This document shows positions 17,641-26,262 of a DNA stretch of 64,000 bases, piece by piece; position 1 is the stretch's first letter; each line of letters begins with the position of its first letter. The notes under the pieces were generated by a model. That model was not told the DNA's origin, ran no database searches, and saw nothing but the letters and a program-made list of their open reading frames with translations. The DNA is from an uncultured Desulfobulbaceae bacterium (GTDB taxonomy: Bacteria; Desulfobacterota; Desulfobulbia; Desulfobulbales; Desulfobulbaceae). The stretch is from NCBI GenBank assembly GCA_947259225.1, contig CAMYLK010000014.1, positions 1 to 64,000 on the forward strand. Reading direction: 5' to 3'. Both the position numbers and the translations under genes were made by a program.

Positions 17641-19227
17641 TTAAAAAATAATATCAGTAATAAGTTCTGGAATCATGTCACCAACCTCTGATGCAAGATA
17701 ACCCAGCTTCATCTTAACAGCCAGCTTGTCTGCTGCCAACCCATGAATATAAACACCGAGTCTGGCTGCTGAAGCAGGTTTCAGGCCCTGGGCAAGTAAA
17801 CCGCCGATTATACCGGTGAGGACATCACCCATTCCTCCGGTGGCCATGCCCGGGTTACCCGTTGTATTAATAGCCCAGCTGCCGCCAGGATCACAGATTA
17901 CGGTTCCGGCCCCTTTAAGAACAACCGTCACATTGGAAGCGGCAATGTTCATTGAATCAGTAAAATGGCGGATGGTTTTGAGGCGGCCGGCCTGTATGTT
18001 TTTTGTGCTCAGGCCTGTAAGTCTTGACATTTCACCGGGGTGGGGGGTTAGGATTCGCGGGCCTGGGGGATCGGACATGGCCTCAGGATCACTGGCAAGA
18101 AGATTGAGTGCGTCAGCATCTACAACCATAGGTATTTCAATACTCTGGTAAAGTTTTACAACTAGGTCTCTTGTTTCCCCAGCAGTACCTATACCCGGGC
18201 CAATAACAACAGCGCTTTTTCCTTGAAGGTTATCAACGATAAATTCAAGGTCATGATCTGAAAAGTACGTTTCAGAATGAGGAAGCGGAACTGTCATGGC
18301 TTCAATCAGAGATGACTCAAATATCGGGTTTAACCTGTGGGGAACAACCTGGGTTACAAGTCCTGTGCCAAGACGAAGAGCACCGTGCGCACAAAGAATG
18401 GCTGCCCCTGTTTTTCCTTCAGACCCGGCAACGACCAGAAGGTGACCATAGTTCCCCTTGTGGGTGGCAGTTTTTCTCACGGTTAAAAGTTTGAGTATAT
18501 CCCTGTCCAGTGCTTCTCCATTGAGTCCGGCGTCATTAACGACTTGGGGAGGTATGCCTATATCAACAACCTGAAGTTTGCCGACCAGACCGTTTCCACC
18601 GTGCGTAAAATGACCGGGCTTGGCCAGGCCGTAAGTTGCAGTCAGGTCAGCCCGTACACAAATACCAAGTGGTAAGCCGGTGTCGCTGTTCAGTCCTGAG
18701 GGTATATCCACAGCAACTACCGGTATATCCATTTCATCGTGAAATTTGTTTACAAGTTTTACCGCAGAAGAAAAAAGTCCTTCCACCGGACGCTGCAGTC
18801 CGGTGCCGAACAGAGCGTCAATTACAGCCCATACAGGTCTTATATCAATTAAGTTTTGTATTTCCTGGAATACTGATTCAAGGTCTTGAGCAGTTTCAAT
18901 TACGCGGTGGGGAAGGCCAAATTGGCTCACGATACGGAAGTTGTGAGCGGTATCACCTTTCAGTTTATCCGGACTGACCAGGTAAACAAGGAATGGATAC
19001 CCGCCAGACTCGTGAACATATCTGGCTATTACAAGCCCGTCACCTCCATTGTTTCCTGGGCCGATAAAAATGACAGCAGATTTGCCAACAACAGTCCCTA
19101 GCTCATCAATCATGAATTCATAGGTTCCGCGGCCTGCATTTTCCATGAGTTCTTTACCCGGAATATGATGCTCTTCAATAGCAGTGCGATCAAGCTGCTG
19201 CATTTCAGAAGCTGTGGCAAGTTTCAT
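17641..19227 (-). CDS. nnr: Bifunctional NAD(P)HX epimerase/dehydratase
   Basis: A 528-residue fusion. Residues 1-220 are the NAD(P)HX epimerase domain (YjeF_N; IFIGPGNNGGDGLVIARYV), and residues about 235-528 are the ADP-dependent (S)-NAD(P)H-hydrate dehydratase (carbohydrate kinase-like; HKGNYGHLLVVAGSEGKTGAA, ILTPHPGEMSRL, NTTGNPGMATGGMGDVLTG). It repairs hydrated NADH/NADPH. Length is standard for the bacterial fusion. Start ATG at 19227 is preceded by GAGG. A 127-bp divergent spacer separates it from the DUF166 gene. Confidence 0.95.
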   Translation of the reverse strand: MKLATASEMQQLDRTAIEEHHIPGKELMENAGRGTYEFMIDELGTVVGKSAVIFIGPGNNGGDGLVIARYVHESGGYPFLVYLVSPDKLKGDTAHNFRIVSQFGLPHRVIETAQDLESVFQEIQNLIDIRPVWAVIDALFGTGLQRPVEGLFSSAVKLVNKFHDEMDIPVVAVDIPSGLNSDTGLPLGICVRADLTATYGLAKPGHFTHGGNGLVGKLQVVDIGIPPQVVNDAGLNGEALDRDILKLLTVRKTATHKGNYGHLLVVAGSEGKTGAAILCAHGALRLGTGLVTQVVPHRLNPIFESSLIEAMTVPLPHSETYFSDHDLEFIVDNLQGKSAVVIGPGIGTAGETRDLVVKLYQSIEIPMVVDADALNLLASDPEAMSDPPGPRILTPHPGEMSRLTGLSTKNIQAGRLKTIRHFTDSMNIAASNVTVVLKGAGTVICDPGGSWAINTTGNPGMATGGMGDVLTGIIGGLLAQGLKPASAARLGVYIHGLAADKLAVKMKLGYLASEVGDMIPELITDIIF

Positions 19228-19354
19228 GAAACACCTCGGGGAAACCTGATATTGTCTGATGAACAGAATGTACTATATTATATCATGTAAGAAAATGGCA
19301 AAATAACTGTTAAGTTAATGAATTATATCTTTTTTTCCTTTAAGGAGCAAATAC

Positions 19355-19981
19355 ATGGAGGTTGTTGTTTTTGAACAGAACGGCTCTGGCCAGCAAAAAA
19401 TAGACGGAATAAGGAGATACGGCAGGAATGTTGATATTGTTCAAATAATAGATATTGTCGAGGAACTCCCTGAATTCCTCGACAATCCTGAAGAGTTTAT
19501 ACCACTTGATTTTTCCGGGGATCTGGTACTGGATTTCCTGGTACACCAGGACCTGTCAGATTACCTTGTACACCTTTGTGTAGAGAAACAGATTCCGATT
19601 ATCTCGTCCGGGAAAAAAAACCAGGAAGCCATTACGCCTTTCACCTGCTGCGGACTCGGGTTCCATAAACAACTCGGTCCATATGGTCAACAGTTCGGAT
19701 TACCTGAATACAAGGTTACTCTTGATGGTGACAGGATTGTCGCCCTGCAGGTTGTCAGGGGAGCCCCCTGTGGAGCAACATGGGAAGTGATTACCAGAGT
19801 GGCAGGTTCTGAAATAGACGAGGCCCTGACCCTCCTGCCTCGTGAAGTGCAATACCTGTGCGTCGCCAATCCCGGCAGGTTTGACCCGATTAGCGGTAAG
19901 AGTCCGGTTCATCATGCCGGACATGTACACCGGACAGCGCTGCAAAAGGCTATTGATGCGGCGAAGAATAGAGGTGAATAA
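19355..19981 (+). CDS. DUF166 family protein
   Basis: A 208-residue protein of the DUF166 family (better known from methanogens and other archaea, where it carries the label 'thymidylate synthase-related' without firm evidence). Recognisable elements are the N-terminal strand, LVLDFLVHQDLSDYLVHLC, a Cys-Cys pair in TPFTCCGLG, VVRGAPCGATWEVI and the C-terminal HHAGHVHRTALQKAID. The conserved Cys/His content suggests metal or cluster binding. SD AAGGAG is 8 nt before ATG. An unusual 12-bp inverted repeat lies within its codons 34-44 (19454-19486). Confidence 0.75.
   Translation: MEVVVFEQNGSGQQKIDGIRRYGRNVDIVQIIDIVEELPEFLDNPEEFIPLDFSGDLVLDFLVHQDLSDYLVHLCVEKQIPIISSGKKNQEAITPFTCCGLGFHKQLGPYGQQFGLPEYKVTLDGDRIVALQVVRGAPCGATWEVITRVAGSEIDEALTLLPREVQYLCVANPGRFDPISGKSPVHHAGHVHRTALQKAIDAAKNRGE
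19454..19486 (+). repeat. 12-bp perfect inverted repeat inside the DUF166 gene
   Basis: ATTGTCGAGGAA (19454-19465) and TTCCTCGACAAT (19475-19486) are exact reverse complements with a 9-nt loop. It encodes IVEELPEFLDN, so it may be a chance product of the acidic repeat-like peptide, but it would fold into a stable hairpin in the mRNA about 100 nt after the start codon. Confidence 0.6.
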
Positions 19982-20074
19982 AGAAGGCAGTCAAGAGAAG
20001 CTGTTTGGGATTCACAGTGGACGACAATGTTCTTTTCCTTACTGCCGCCATATACTGGTGTGGCTGAGTAAGGA

Positions 20075-21634
20075 CTAATTCGCGGTCTGTTTTTTTGTGG
20101 CCCGTATATCCTCCGTTCTTCTTGGCCGCCAACGTTGTCCGCCCTGGAAGCCGTAGGTCCGGTAAATATAAAATGTGGTCACTTTTTCATTACCCCGCCA
20201 CGGTGACTCACGAAAAATTTCAACCTTCCTGTCCAGTTCGACCCGGTCAAAGACCTTTTCCAGCAACTCGACATACTCAGCATGTTCGGTTATGCCAATA
20301 CCATTGCGACCAATAAGCATGGAATCATCAAACCAGTAATCATATACATTGGGTCGTGTCCAACGATTGATTGCAACTGTACGGGGTTGGCCAGGGACAT
20401 AAAAAGCAAGTTCGCTGGCAACCTGGTAGCGTATCCCGAAAATAAATGTATTTTCAGGGTCTGGCATTTTAACAACGGCTTCATGGACTCCCTGGCCGAG
20501 GGTGTCCCATCCGACCGTTTCACGTGCAGTTCTGTCAAGATGAACAGGCAATGGAAAAACAGGATACACAACCTGAATAAGAACCGGAACCGTTACAAGA
20601 TATGCGGTGAAAACGGAAACAAGCCAAATTCGATTATAACCTCCCTTAAAGGGTGATCGTCCACTGCTGTGCAGGGCCGCAATCAGGACAACGGCTGTCA
20701 GATAACCGGCAGCCGGCCAGTTGCCGTAAACACGTGAATGCAGGGACAGGAAGAGAAAGACCAGAAAAGTGGGCAGCGATGTCCAGACAAGGTAACGGAC
20801 ATCCGTGTCAACGAGGTGTTGTTTGTTTGATCCGGACAGCCAGGCGGCAATTATAAGGAGAAAGACTAGCGGGGAGAGCAGGGCAGCCTGTTCCATTAGA
20901 AAGTCCAGTATATAGTGCAGAGTAAAAAAACCTTCAGCATCAATTCCTCCCATATACAGGACATGTCGGAATGTAGCCCACTCGTTATTCCGGTTCCAGA
21001 TAATGACAGGAGTAAAAATGAGTAATCCAAGAAAAAGACCCAACCAGGGGTAGGCTTGAAAAAGACGTTTGCGATACGGTTTTATAAAAAGAATACAGAG
21101 GAGGAGAGAAGGGAGAAAAAGAAGCATGGTGTACTTGCTCAGTATACCGCATCCGAACCAGAACCCTGTAAAAAGCCATTGCCGGCCCCTGTTCTTTTCC
21201 AGGGCTCGGGCCGCATGGTAACAGGCTCCTGCCCAGCAGGGCAGGAGCATTCCGTCAGGAGTTGCTATCAGAGCCGTTCCGTTGAACAGGAGAACACCCT
21301 GGTTTAGCAGGGTGACATGAAATGCTGTGTGCCACGAAAACATTTTACCGGTTAGATTAGCCATGTAGAGCATGGCAATGGTCACGCCGAGAACAGTCGG
21401 CAGCCTTACAGCTATCTCATTCTGGCCGAACAATTGTGTCGAGAGCCAGATTGCCCAGGCTATCATGGGAGGATGGTCCTGATACCCGAGCTCGAGGTAC
21501 CTGCTCCACTGCCAGTAATTGGTTTCATCCGGTGTCAGCAGAAACTGGCCGCTTAGAACAATACGGACGACGAGTCCTGTTAAAAGCAGGACCCAGGTAG
21601 CCTTCAGTGCCTTCCATTCCTTTGAAATACTCAT
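20075..21634 (-). CDS. GT39-family (ArnT/PMT-like) membrane glycosyltransferase
   Basis: A 519-residue polytopic inner-membrane protein. The N-terminal loop LLTPDETNYWQWSRYLELGYQDHPP contains the acidic motif typical of PMT/ArnT glycosyltransferases that use polyprenyl-phosphate sugars. About ten hydrophobic segments follow (e.g. HAFHVTLLNQGVLLF, LVFLLIIAAWLS), with a periplasmic C-terminal part from about residue 380. The acceptor (lipid A, O-antigen or protein) cannot be read from sequence; the nearby PAP2 and LPS-type genes favour a lipid or glycan acceptor. Confidence 0.85.
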   Translation of the reverse strand: MSISKEWKALKATWVLLLTGLVVRIVLSGQFLLTPDETNYWQWSRYLELGYQDHPPMIAWAIWLSTQLFGQNEIAVRLPTVLGVTIAMLYMANLTGKMFSWHTAFHVTLLNQGVLLFNGTALIATPDGMLLPCWAGACYHAARALEKNRGRQWLFTGFWFGCGILSKYTMLLFLPSLLLCILFIKPYRKRLFQAYPWLGLFLGLLIFTPVIIWNRNNEWATFRHVLYMGGIDAEGFFTLHYILDFLMEQAALLSPLVFLLIIAAWLSGSNKQHLVDTDVRYLVWTSLPTFLVFLFLSLHSRVYGNWPAAGYLTAVVLIAALHSSGRSPFKGGYNRIWLVSVFTAYLVTVPVLIQVVYPVFPLPVHLDRTARETVGWDTLGQGVHEAVVKMPDPENTFIFGIRYQVASELAFYVPGQPRTVAINRWTRPNVYDYWFDDSMLIGRNGIGITEHAEYVELLEKVFDRVELDRKVEIFRESPWRGNEKVTTFYIYRTYGFQGGQRWRPRRTEDIRATKKQTAN

Positions 21635-21813
21635 ATGGCTAAGCAGGGACTTCTGATGGTGATAACTCTTGATGTTACAAGGTTTGATTTGCCGGTGTAT
21701 GTTTTTAATACAACTAGCATATAGGTAATATACTTACAAGAAGTAACGCAGACGTTGCCAAAATCTGTTCTTGTGGTAGATAACAAACTTAAATATTTCC
21801 AGGAGCAGCGTCA

Positions 21814-22482
21814 TTGAAAAATGTATTTCGTGTCGGAGTCCCGGTAGCGGTTCTCCTGTTATTAACTCTTATAATCTGTGCAGGTGACGCTGATATCCGT
21901 CTGGCCCGCCTGGTATATGGAGAAAATGGACCTTGGCCGGGTATTGACAGGTTCCCCTGGGATTTTATTTATATTTATGCTCCCTATCCGGCGTTCATCA
22001 TTGCCGCTTTATCTCTCGCAGTTCTTGTTAACGGTCTTTTCACATCAAAGCTGAACGATTACCGTTCACATGCATTGTTTTTGATCCTGCTGCTTGCATT
22101 GGGTCCGGGTTTGATAATAAATGTCATCCTCAAGGACAACTATGGCAGGGCGAGGCCGAGGGAGATTGTGGAATTTGGTGGAAGTTATAAGTTTACCCAG
22201 GTCTGGGAGAAAGGGGATACAGGCAAAAACAGCTCTTTTCCTTCTGGTCATGCCTCGGTCGGTTTTTACCTTATGGCACCCTGGTTTATATTTCGGCAAA
22301 AAAAACGTGCCATGGGCATGACTTTTCTCTTGATCGGCTTGTCTTACGGATTCCTTGTTGGGACAGCGAGAATTTTTCAGGGAGGACATTTTTTGAGCGA
22401 TGTTCTTTGGTCAGGTGGACTTGTTTATATAACCGGTGAGTTGTTGTGTATAATAATGAACCGTAAAAATGGTTTTTTTTGA
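21814..22482 (+). CDS. PAP2-family lipid phosphatase
   Basis: A 222-residue membrane protein with the three PAP2 signature regions: KDNYGRARPRE (motif 1), FPSGHASVGFYL (motif 2) and ARIFQGGHFLSDV (motif 3, catalytic His and Asp). An N-terminal signal-anchor and about five further hydrophobic stretches place it in the inner membrane with the active site facing the periplasm. LpxE-like lipid A phosphatases and undecaprenyl-pyrophosphate phosphatases share this architecture. The start is TTG at 21814 after CAGGAG; it is divergent from the GT39 gene, with which it may share a lipid-modification role. Confidence 0.88.
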   Translation: MKNVFRVGVPVAVLLLLTLIICAGDADIRLARLVYGENGPWPGIDRFPWDFIYIYAPYPAFIIAALSLAVLVNGLFTSKLNDYRSHALFLILLLALGPGLIINVILKDNYGRARPREIVEFGGSYKFTQVWEKGDTGKNSSFPSGHASVGFYLMAPWFIFRQKKRAMGMTFLLIGLSYGFLVGTARIFQGGHFLSDVLWSGGLVYITGELLCIIMNRKNGFF

Positions 22483-22550
22483 AGTGGTGCCAGGTATACG
22501 ATTTAGGCATATATCAGAGTGTTACAGGATTGCTTTAAAAGGGGGTCAAT

Positions 22551-23186
22551 ATGGTAACAGGTAAGAGAAACGGTTGGTTGATCGGTGTTATTTCCGGATG
22601 TTTGTACGTTATGCTGACAACCCTTCTGTCGGGCTGTGCACAGAATGGTACAGAAGAAGCTCTTCCTGCACAACAGCACAAACTGAACTATCCGGCTGAA
22701 GTTGTAGCTGAACAGCTTGAACCCGGCCTTTCTGTTATCTATTTCCATGATAAGTATAGCCACATAAAGGATATGCCAACAGGCAAACGTATTGCAAAAT
22801 ATGCCCACCCTGGACCACCGGTTTTAAAGATCGATCATCGTTTTGGTCGAGGCAAGGTTTTTGAAAGCGGTAGAAGCCAGGCTGTCGGAATGATCATGTC
22901 AGGTTTCTTTTACCTGGAGAAACCAGGAAAGTACCAGTTCCAGGCTAATTCAAACGACGGGTTTCAGTTGTTTGTCAACACCAATCTCGTGATAAATGAT
23001 CCCAAAGTGCATCCTGACAAGTTATCAGATCCCGGTACAATTGAAGTCGTAAAAGGTGGTTGGTTCCCGGTCGAGTTGAAATACTTTCAGAAAAAAGGAA
23101 CAGCCACGCTGGAGCTTTACTGGATGCAGCCCGGATCGAATACCTTCACGATTATACCGGAACGGGTATATGCCCACCAACCCTGA
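22551..23186 (+). CDS. PA14-like domain lipoprotein
   Basis: A 211-residue predicted lipoprotein: the signal sequence ends in LLSGCAQNG, where Cys30 would be lipidated. The mature part, from about residue 58, resembles a PA14/GLEYA beta-barrel (GLSVIYFHDKY, SGFFYLEKPGKYQFQANSNDGFQLFVNTNLVIN, TIEVVKGGWFPVELKYFQKKG, ATLELYWMQPG). PA14 domains usually bind carbohydrate, so attachment to glycan at the cell surface is plausible. It has no catalytic domain. It is followed by the Mut7-C gene on the same strand after 26 nt. Confidence 0.78.
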   Translation: MVTGKRNGWLIGVISGCLYVMLTTLLSGCAQNGTEEALPAQQHKLNYPAEVVAEQLEPGLSVIYFHDKYSHIKDMPTGKRIAKYAHPGPPVLKIDHRFGRGKVFESGRSQAVGMIMSGFFYLEKPGKYQFQANSNDGFQLFVNTNLVINDPKVHPDKLSDPGTIEVVKGGWFPVELKYFQKKGTATLELYWMQPGSNTFTIIPERVYAHQP

Positions 23187-23212
23187 TCATCCTGTTAGAC
23201 GTTAACAGTGGT

Positions 23213-23947
23213 ATGCCGGAATTGTCTGCAGTTTTTGAATTTCATGGTGACCTGACGACATTGCTACGACCTCGCTGGCGAAACGTACATCCCATAGTCC
23301 AGCCTGTCACTAGACGTGCTTCTGTCAAAGATGTAATAGAATCTTTTGGTATTCCTCATACGGAAATTGACAGGATAACCTGCGACAATACGGAGGTGGA
23401 TTTTTCCTTTCCTGTAAACTATGGTCAGCGGTTTAATATATACCAGGTTCTGCCTCCCTGGAATGTGTTCCAGCCTACCAAGCTCAGGCCAGATCCTCTT
23501 AAGAGAATCCGTTTTATTGTGGACGTCAATGTAGGCCGGCTTGCCCGTTACCTTCGTGCGGCAGGATTTGACACACTCTATAATTACCACTGGGATGATA
23601 ATCAGATAGTCAATCTCATCATGCAGGAAAACCTGATTGTGCTGACCAGAGATCTGGGATTGTTAAAAAGGAAGCAGGTACAGTTCGGTCGTTACATCAG
23701 GGCGGACAGGCCAATCGAACAGCTCCGAGAGGTCATGCAGCTATTAAACCTGGAGAAGGAGGTAAAGGCCTTTTCCCGTTGCCTTGATTGCAACAGATAC
23801 CTCCAACATGTCAGTAAGGAGGAAATAATGCACAGGCTGGAACCGCTTACCAGGAAATATTACGATTCATTCAGTATGTGTCAGGCCTGTAACAAGATTT
23901 ACTGGTCAGGCAGCCATGTCGAGGAGATGAGGCGTTTTTTTCGTTAA
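23213..23947 (+). CDS. Mut7-C RNase-domain protein with ubiquitin-like N-terminus
   Basis: About 244 residues. The N-terminal 90 residues match the Mut7-C ubiquitin-like domain, and the rest the Mut7-C PIN-like RNase domain: RFIVDVNVGRLARYLRAAGFDTLY, VLTRDLGLLKRK, then a zinc ribbon with Cys pairs CLDCNRYL and CQACNKIYWSGSHVEEM. Conserved Asp residues of the PIN-like site are present. Bacterial function is unproven; RNA cleavage is inferred from fold. ATG at 23213 is chosen because it begins the domain; a longer frame would run back through the PA14 gene in a different reading frame. No strong SD. Confidence 0.85.
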   Translation: MPELSAVFEFHGDLTTLLRPRWRNVHPIVQPVTRRASVKDVIESFGIPHTEIDRITCDNTEVDFSFPVNYGQRFNIYQVLPPWNVFQPTKLRPDPLKRIRFIVDVNVGRLARYLRAAGFDTLYNYHWDDNQIVNLIMQENLIVLTRDLGLLKRKQVQFGRYIRADRPIEQLREVMQLLNLEKEVKAFSRCLDCNRYLQHVSKEEIMHRLEPLTRKYYDSFSMCQACNKIYWSGSHVEEMRRFFR

Positions 23948-24031
23948 TCACATGTGAACTAACGAAAAGTTCTTTACAGTCTCAGGTTGAGACTCAAAAA
24001 TTCTGTCGAAAAAGATCTCAGACGAACTTTG

Positions 24032-25276
24032 CTACCTGGGGATTTCTTCTGTAGTTTGTGGTTCAGGTAACAATAACTGCTGTATAGCTTCAAACACCTG
24101 GTCAACAGTAATAGCCTGCAGGCACTTGTTGTCCCGGCAGGGTGTTTTGCGATGATTTGTGGCGCTGACACATGGGGAACAGGCAAGCCCGGCAAAGATG
24201 GGAGTACTGTTGCCGAGCGAACCATACAGCCTGGGTGTTTCAGGGCCGAACAGGACAAAGGTAGGCAGGCTGGTTATTGACGAAAAATGACCAGGACCGG
24301 AATCGTTGGTCACCATCAATTCGGCAATGGTATAGAGCACCGGGAGTTGCCCCAGCTGAAGAGCACCGGCAAAGTTGATGCATCGGACATTGCCAACATC
24401 AGCACACATGCCGTCGGCTTCCTTTTTTTCAGACGGGGCGCCGGTGATCAGGACCAGTACATCCGGTGCTGTATCTAGTATTTTCCTGATGAGTTCCACA
24501 TATCTTTCCGGCATCCATCTTCTTTGCGGAAGAAGTTCACTTGCATTGGGATTGACAAGTACCAGGCGATGAGATGACCGATCATACTCGAGATAATGTT
24601 TGCGGACCAGTTCATGCATATTGTTCAGCTCGACTTCGTGATACATCATTACCGGCAGTTCAATTTCCTCATCAGTTACGAGCTGTTTAGAATATGGAAT
24701 TTCATCCTCACGGCAGAGAAGACTGTTGATCAGTGCGATGAAATTTTTTGAGATATGAATATGTGGATTGTACGCTACGCGATGGGTGAGCAGCTCACCG
24801 CGATATAAACCTTCATTATGGAAACTGTAAAATCCGACCCTGTTTGCTGTACCGCTGAGTCCTGTCAGCAGGGCAGTAAAACGTGAAAAAAGTTCCAGGT
24901 CAACAATGGTGTCGATTCTTTTTTTCCGCACCCAGAAAAGAAATCTGATGGTATCGTAAGCCAGGACAAACAGATTGCTTTCTCTGATGGTAAATGTGTT
25001 TGCAGGGCGGATGGTTCCCAGCAGGTCCAGGCTCCCGCGATTTTTTTTAAAAATAACAAAGAACAAATCGGCATCAAGTGTTTTGACTGCCTTTTTCATG
25101 GCTGGGTCTGCCAGGATTGTCGAACCCATTTCGGAAAGTTCGATAAAAAGAATATTGCTGGGTTGTACCGTGCTTTTATTGCCGAAAATACGAATAACCT
25201 TATGTCCGCAGGTCAGCAGAAATGTCAGCGGTATACCAACCCAGCGATCTATGGTTCGCATTATGTCGACGTTCAT
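24032..25276 (-). CDS. GT9 family (heptosyltransferase-like) glycosyltransferase
   Basis: A 414-residue GT-B fold transferase of family GT9. The N-terminal SNILFIELSEMGSTILADPAMK is the usual 'GDxxxxxP' acceptor-domain start, and the donor-binding side has VLVNPNASELLPQRRWMPERYVELI, LMVTNDSGPGHFSSITSLPTFVLFGPETPRLY (the N-D-S-G/P-H motif) and a Cys-rich CSPCVSATNHRKTPCRDNKC near the end, common in heptosyltransferases. An N-terminal hydrophobic segment may anchor it to the membrane. It would add heptose or another sugar to LPS core. First in a minus-strand run only by position; the gene after it downstream is convergent. Confidence 0.85.
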   Translation of the reverse strand: MNVDIMRTIDRWVGIPLTFLLTCGHKVIRIFGNKSTVQPSNILFIELSEMGSTILADPAMKKAVKTLDADLFFVIFKKNRGSLDLLGTIRPANTFTIRESNLFVLAYDTIRFLFWVRKKRIDTIVDLELFSRFTALLTGLSGTANRVGFYSFHNEGLYRGELLTHRVAYNPHIHISKNFIALINSLLCREDEIPYSKQLVTDEEIELPVMMYHEVELNNMHELVRKHYLEYDRSSHRLVLVNPNASELLPQRRWMPERYVELIRKILDTAPDVLVLITGAPSEKKEADGMCADVGNVRCINFAGALQLGQLPVLYTIAELMVTNDSGPGHFSSITSLPTFVLFGPETPRLYGSLGNSTPIFAGLACSPCVSATNHRKTPCRDNKCLQAITVDQVFEAIQQLLLPEPQTTEEIPR

Positions 25277-25317
25277 CCCGATTTCACCTCTTCACTGATT
25301 AAAGAGAACAAGTAATA

Positions 25318-26262
25318 CTATAACTTGTTTTTTTGGGCAAGGTAGACCAAGAGACCTGGCAATGAATGGAACAGAACGAGAATTCCGTACAGAAGAGAGA
25401 AGGAAAGTACCTTGGTCTGGTCCGCACCGATAAGCAGAAAAAAACCGATCATGGCTCCTTCGCGTACACCCCACCCGGCAAGAGAGACGGGTAGAATTGT
25501 AAGAAGAATGACAGGTGGGACCAGCACAAGGTAAACACTTAAGGGGTAATTTAAACCAGTACTGATACCAAGTACATAAATAGCGGTCATGGAAAACAGG
25601 TGGGTAATGATCGACAGGCTGAGTTGAATTCCAATTAAAGAAGGGGTTGAGTAGACCTGAAAATATCGCTCGGAAAGTTGTCCAACAAAGCCGAGCCACC
25701 TCGTTCTGGTGAAAAGTCGGAAACGGCGCAGGTAGAGCAGGACTACAAGAACAACTAAAAGCAGGGAGAGGATTACGAGCAGCAGGTAACGGATCCGAGA
25801 GGGGAGAATGTCACCGCTGAGAAGCAGGGCCCCGATGTTAAGAACCAGAAGGCCGGCCAAACCCGCAAAACGATCTATAAAAACGCCGTAAAATCCATCA
25901 TGAGCTGACCCTGTTGACCTGGAACAGTCAAGGATACGTATACCGTCACCGCCAATACTTGTCGGTAGTCCCTGATTAAAAAAGGTGCCCTTGAAATAAC
26001 TTTTCAAAAAAAAGAAAAACTCTTCGGTTGAACCTATTGTGCGCATGATCAGGAACCAGCGGTAAGCGGCAACGCTTGTACTTGCAAGTTGGAGTAAAAG
26101 AGCGATTATCAGAGCAGGAAACGATACCAGGGATAACGATACCAGGGCTTCCTGCAGATTAACAGTCCTGAAAATAAGAATAAGCAGGACTGCAGAAATA
26201 CCGAACTTGATCAGATAATTAATTATTTTTTGCTGTCCAGCCTGGTCTTGCAGTGTCTGCAT
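25318..26262 (-). CDS. Lysylphosphatidylglycerol synthase TM-domain (UPF0104-like) protein
   Basis: A 314-residue polytopic membrane protein of the LPG_synthase_TM (MprF flippase-like) family, with about eight hydrophobic helices. Family landmarks are FLKSYFKGTFFNQGLPTSIGGDGIR near residue 90 and VLVPPVILLTILPVSLAGWGVREGAMIGF near residue 245. No catalytic synthase domain is attached, so it is more likely a lipid flippase-like or transport component than an aminoacyltransferase. Its 5' end overlaps the LptF-like gene by 40 nt, implying tight coupling. Confidence 0.85.
   Translation of the reverse strand: MQTLQDQAGQQKIINYLIKFGISAVLLILIFRTVNLQEALVSLSLVSFPALIIALLLQLASTSVAAYRWFLIMRTIGSTEEFFFFLKSYFKGTFFNQGLPTSIGGDGIRILDCSRSTGSAHDGFYGVFIDRFAGLAGLLVLNIGALLLSGDILPSRIRYLLLVILSLLLVVLVVLLYLRRFRLFTRTRWLGFVGQLSERYFQVYSTPSLIGIQLSLSIITHLFSMTAIYVLGISTGLNYPLSVYLVLVPPVILLTILPVSLAGWGVREGAMIGFFLLIGADQTKVLSFSLLYGILVLFHSLPGLLVYLAQKNKL

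Noticed and set aside
23942-23964. Near-palindrome CGTTA..CACATGTG..TAACG at the Mut7-C stop codon
   Set aside because: Could be a weak binding site or hairpin, but it has no gene start nearby to regulate and no T-run for termination.
26121-26147. Short direct repeat ACGATACCAGGG, two copies 15 bp apart
   Set aside because: It encodes part of a hydrophobic helix (LVSLSLVS) in the LPG-synthase-like protein and is probably a small in-frame duplication of no wider meaning.
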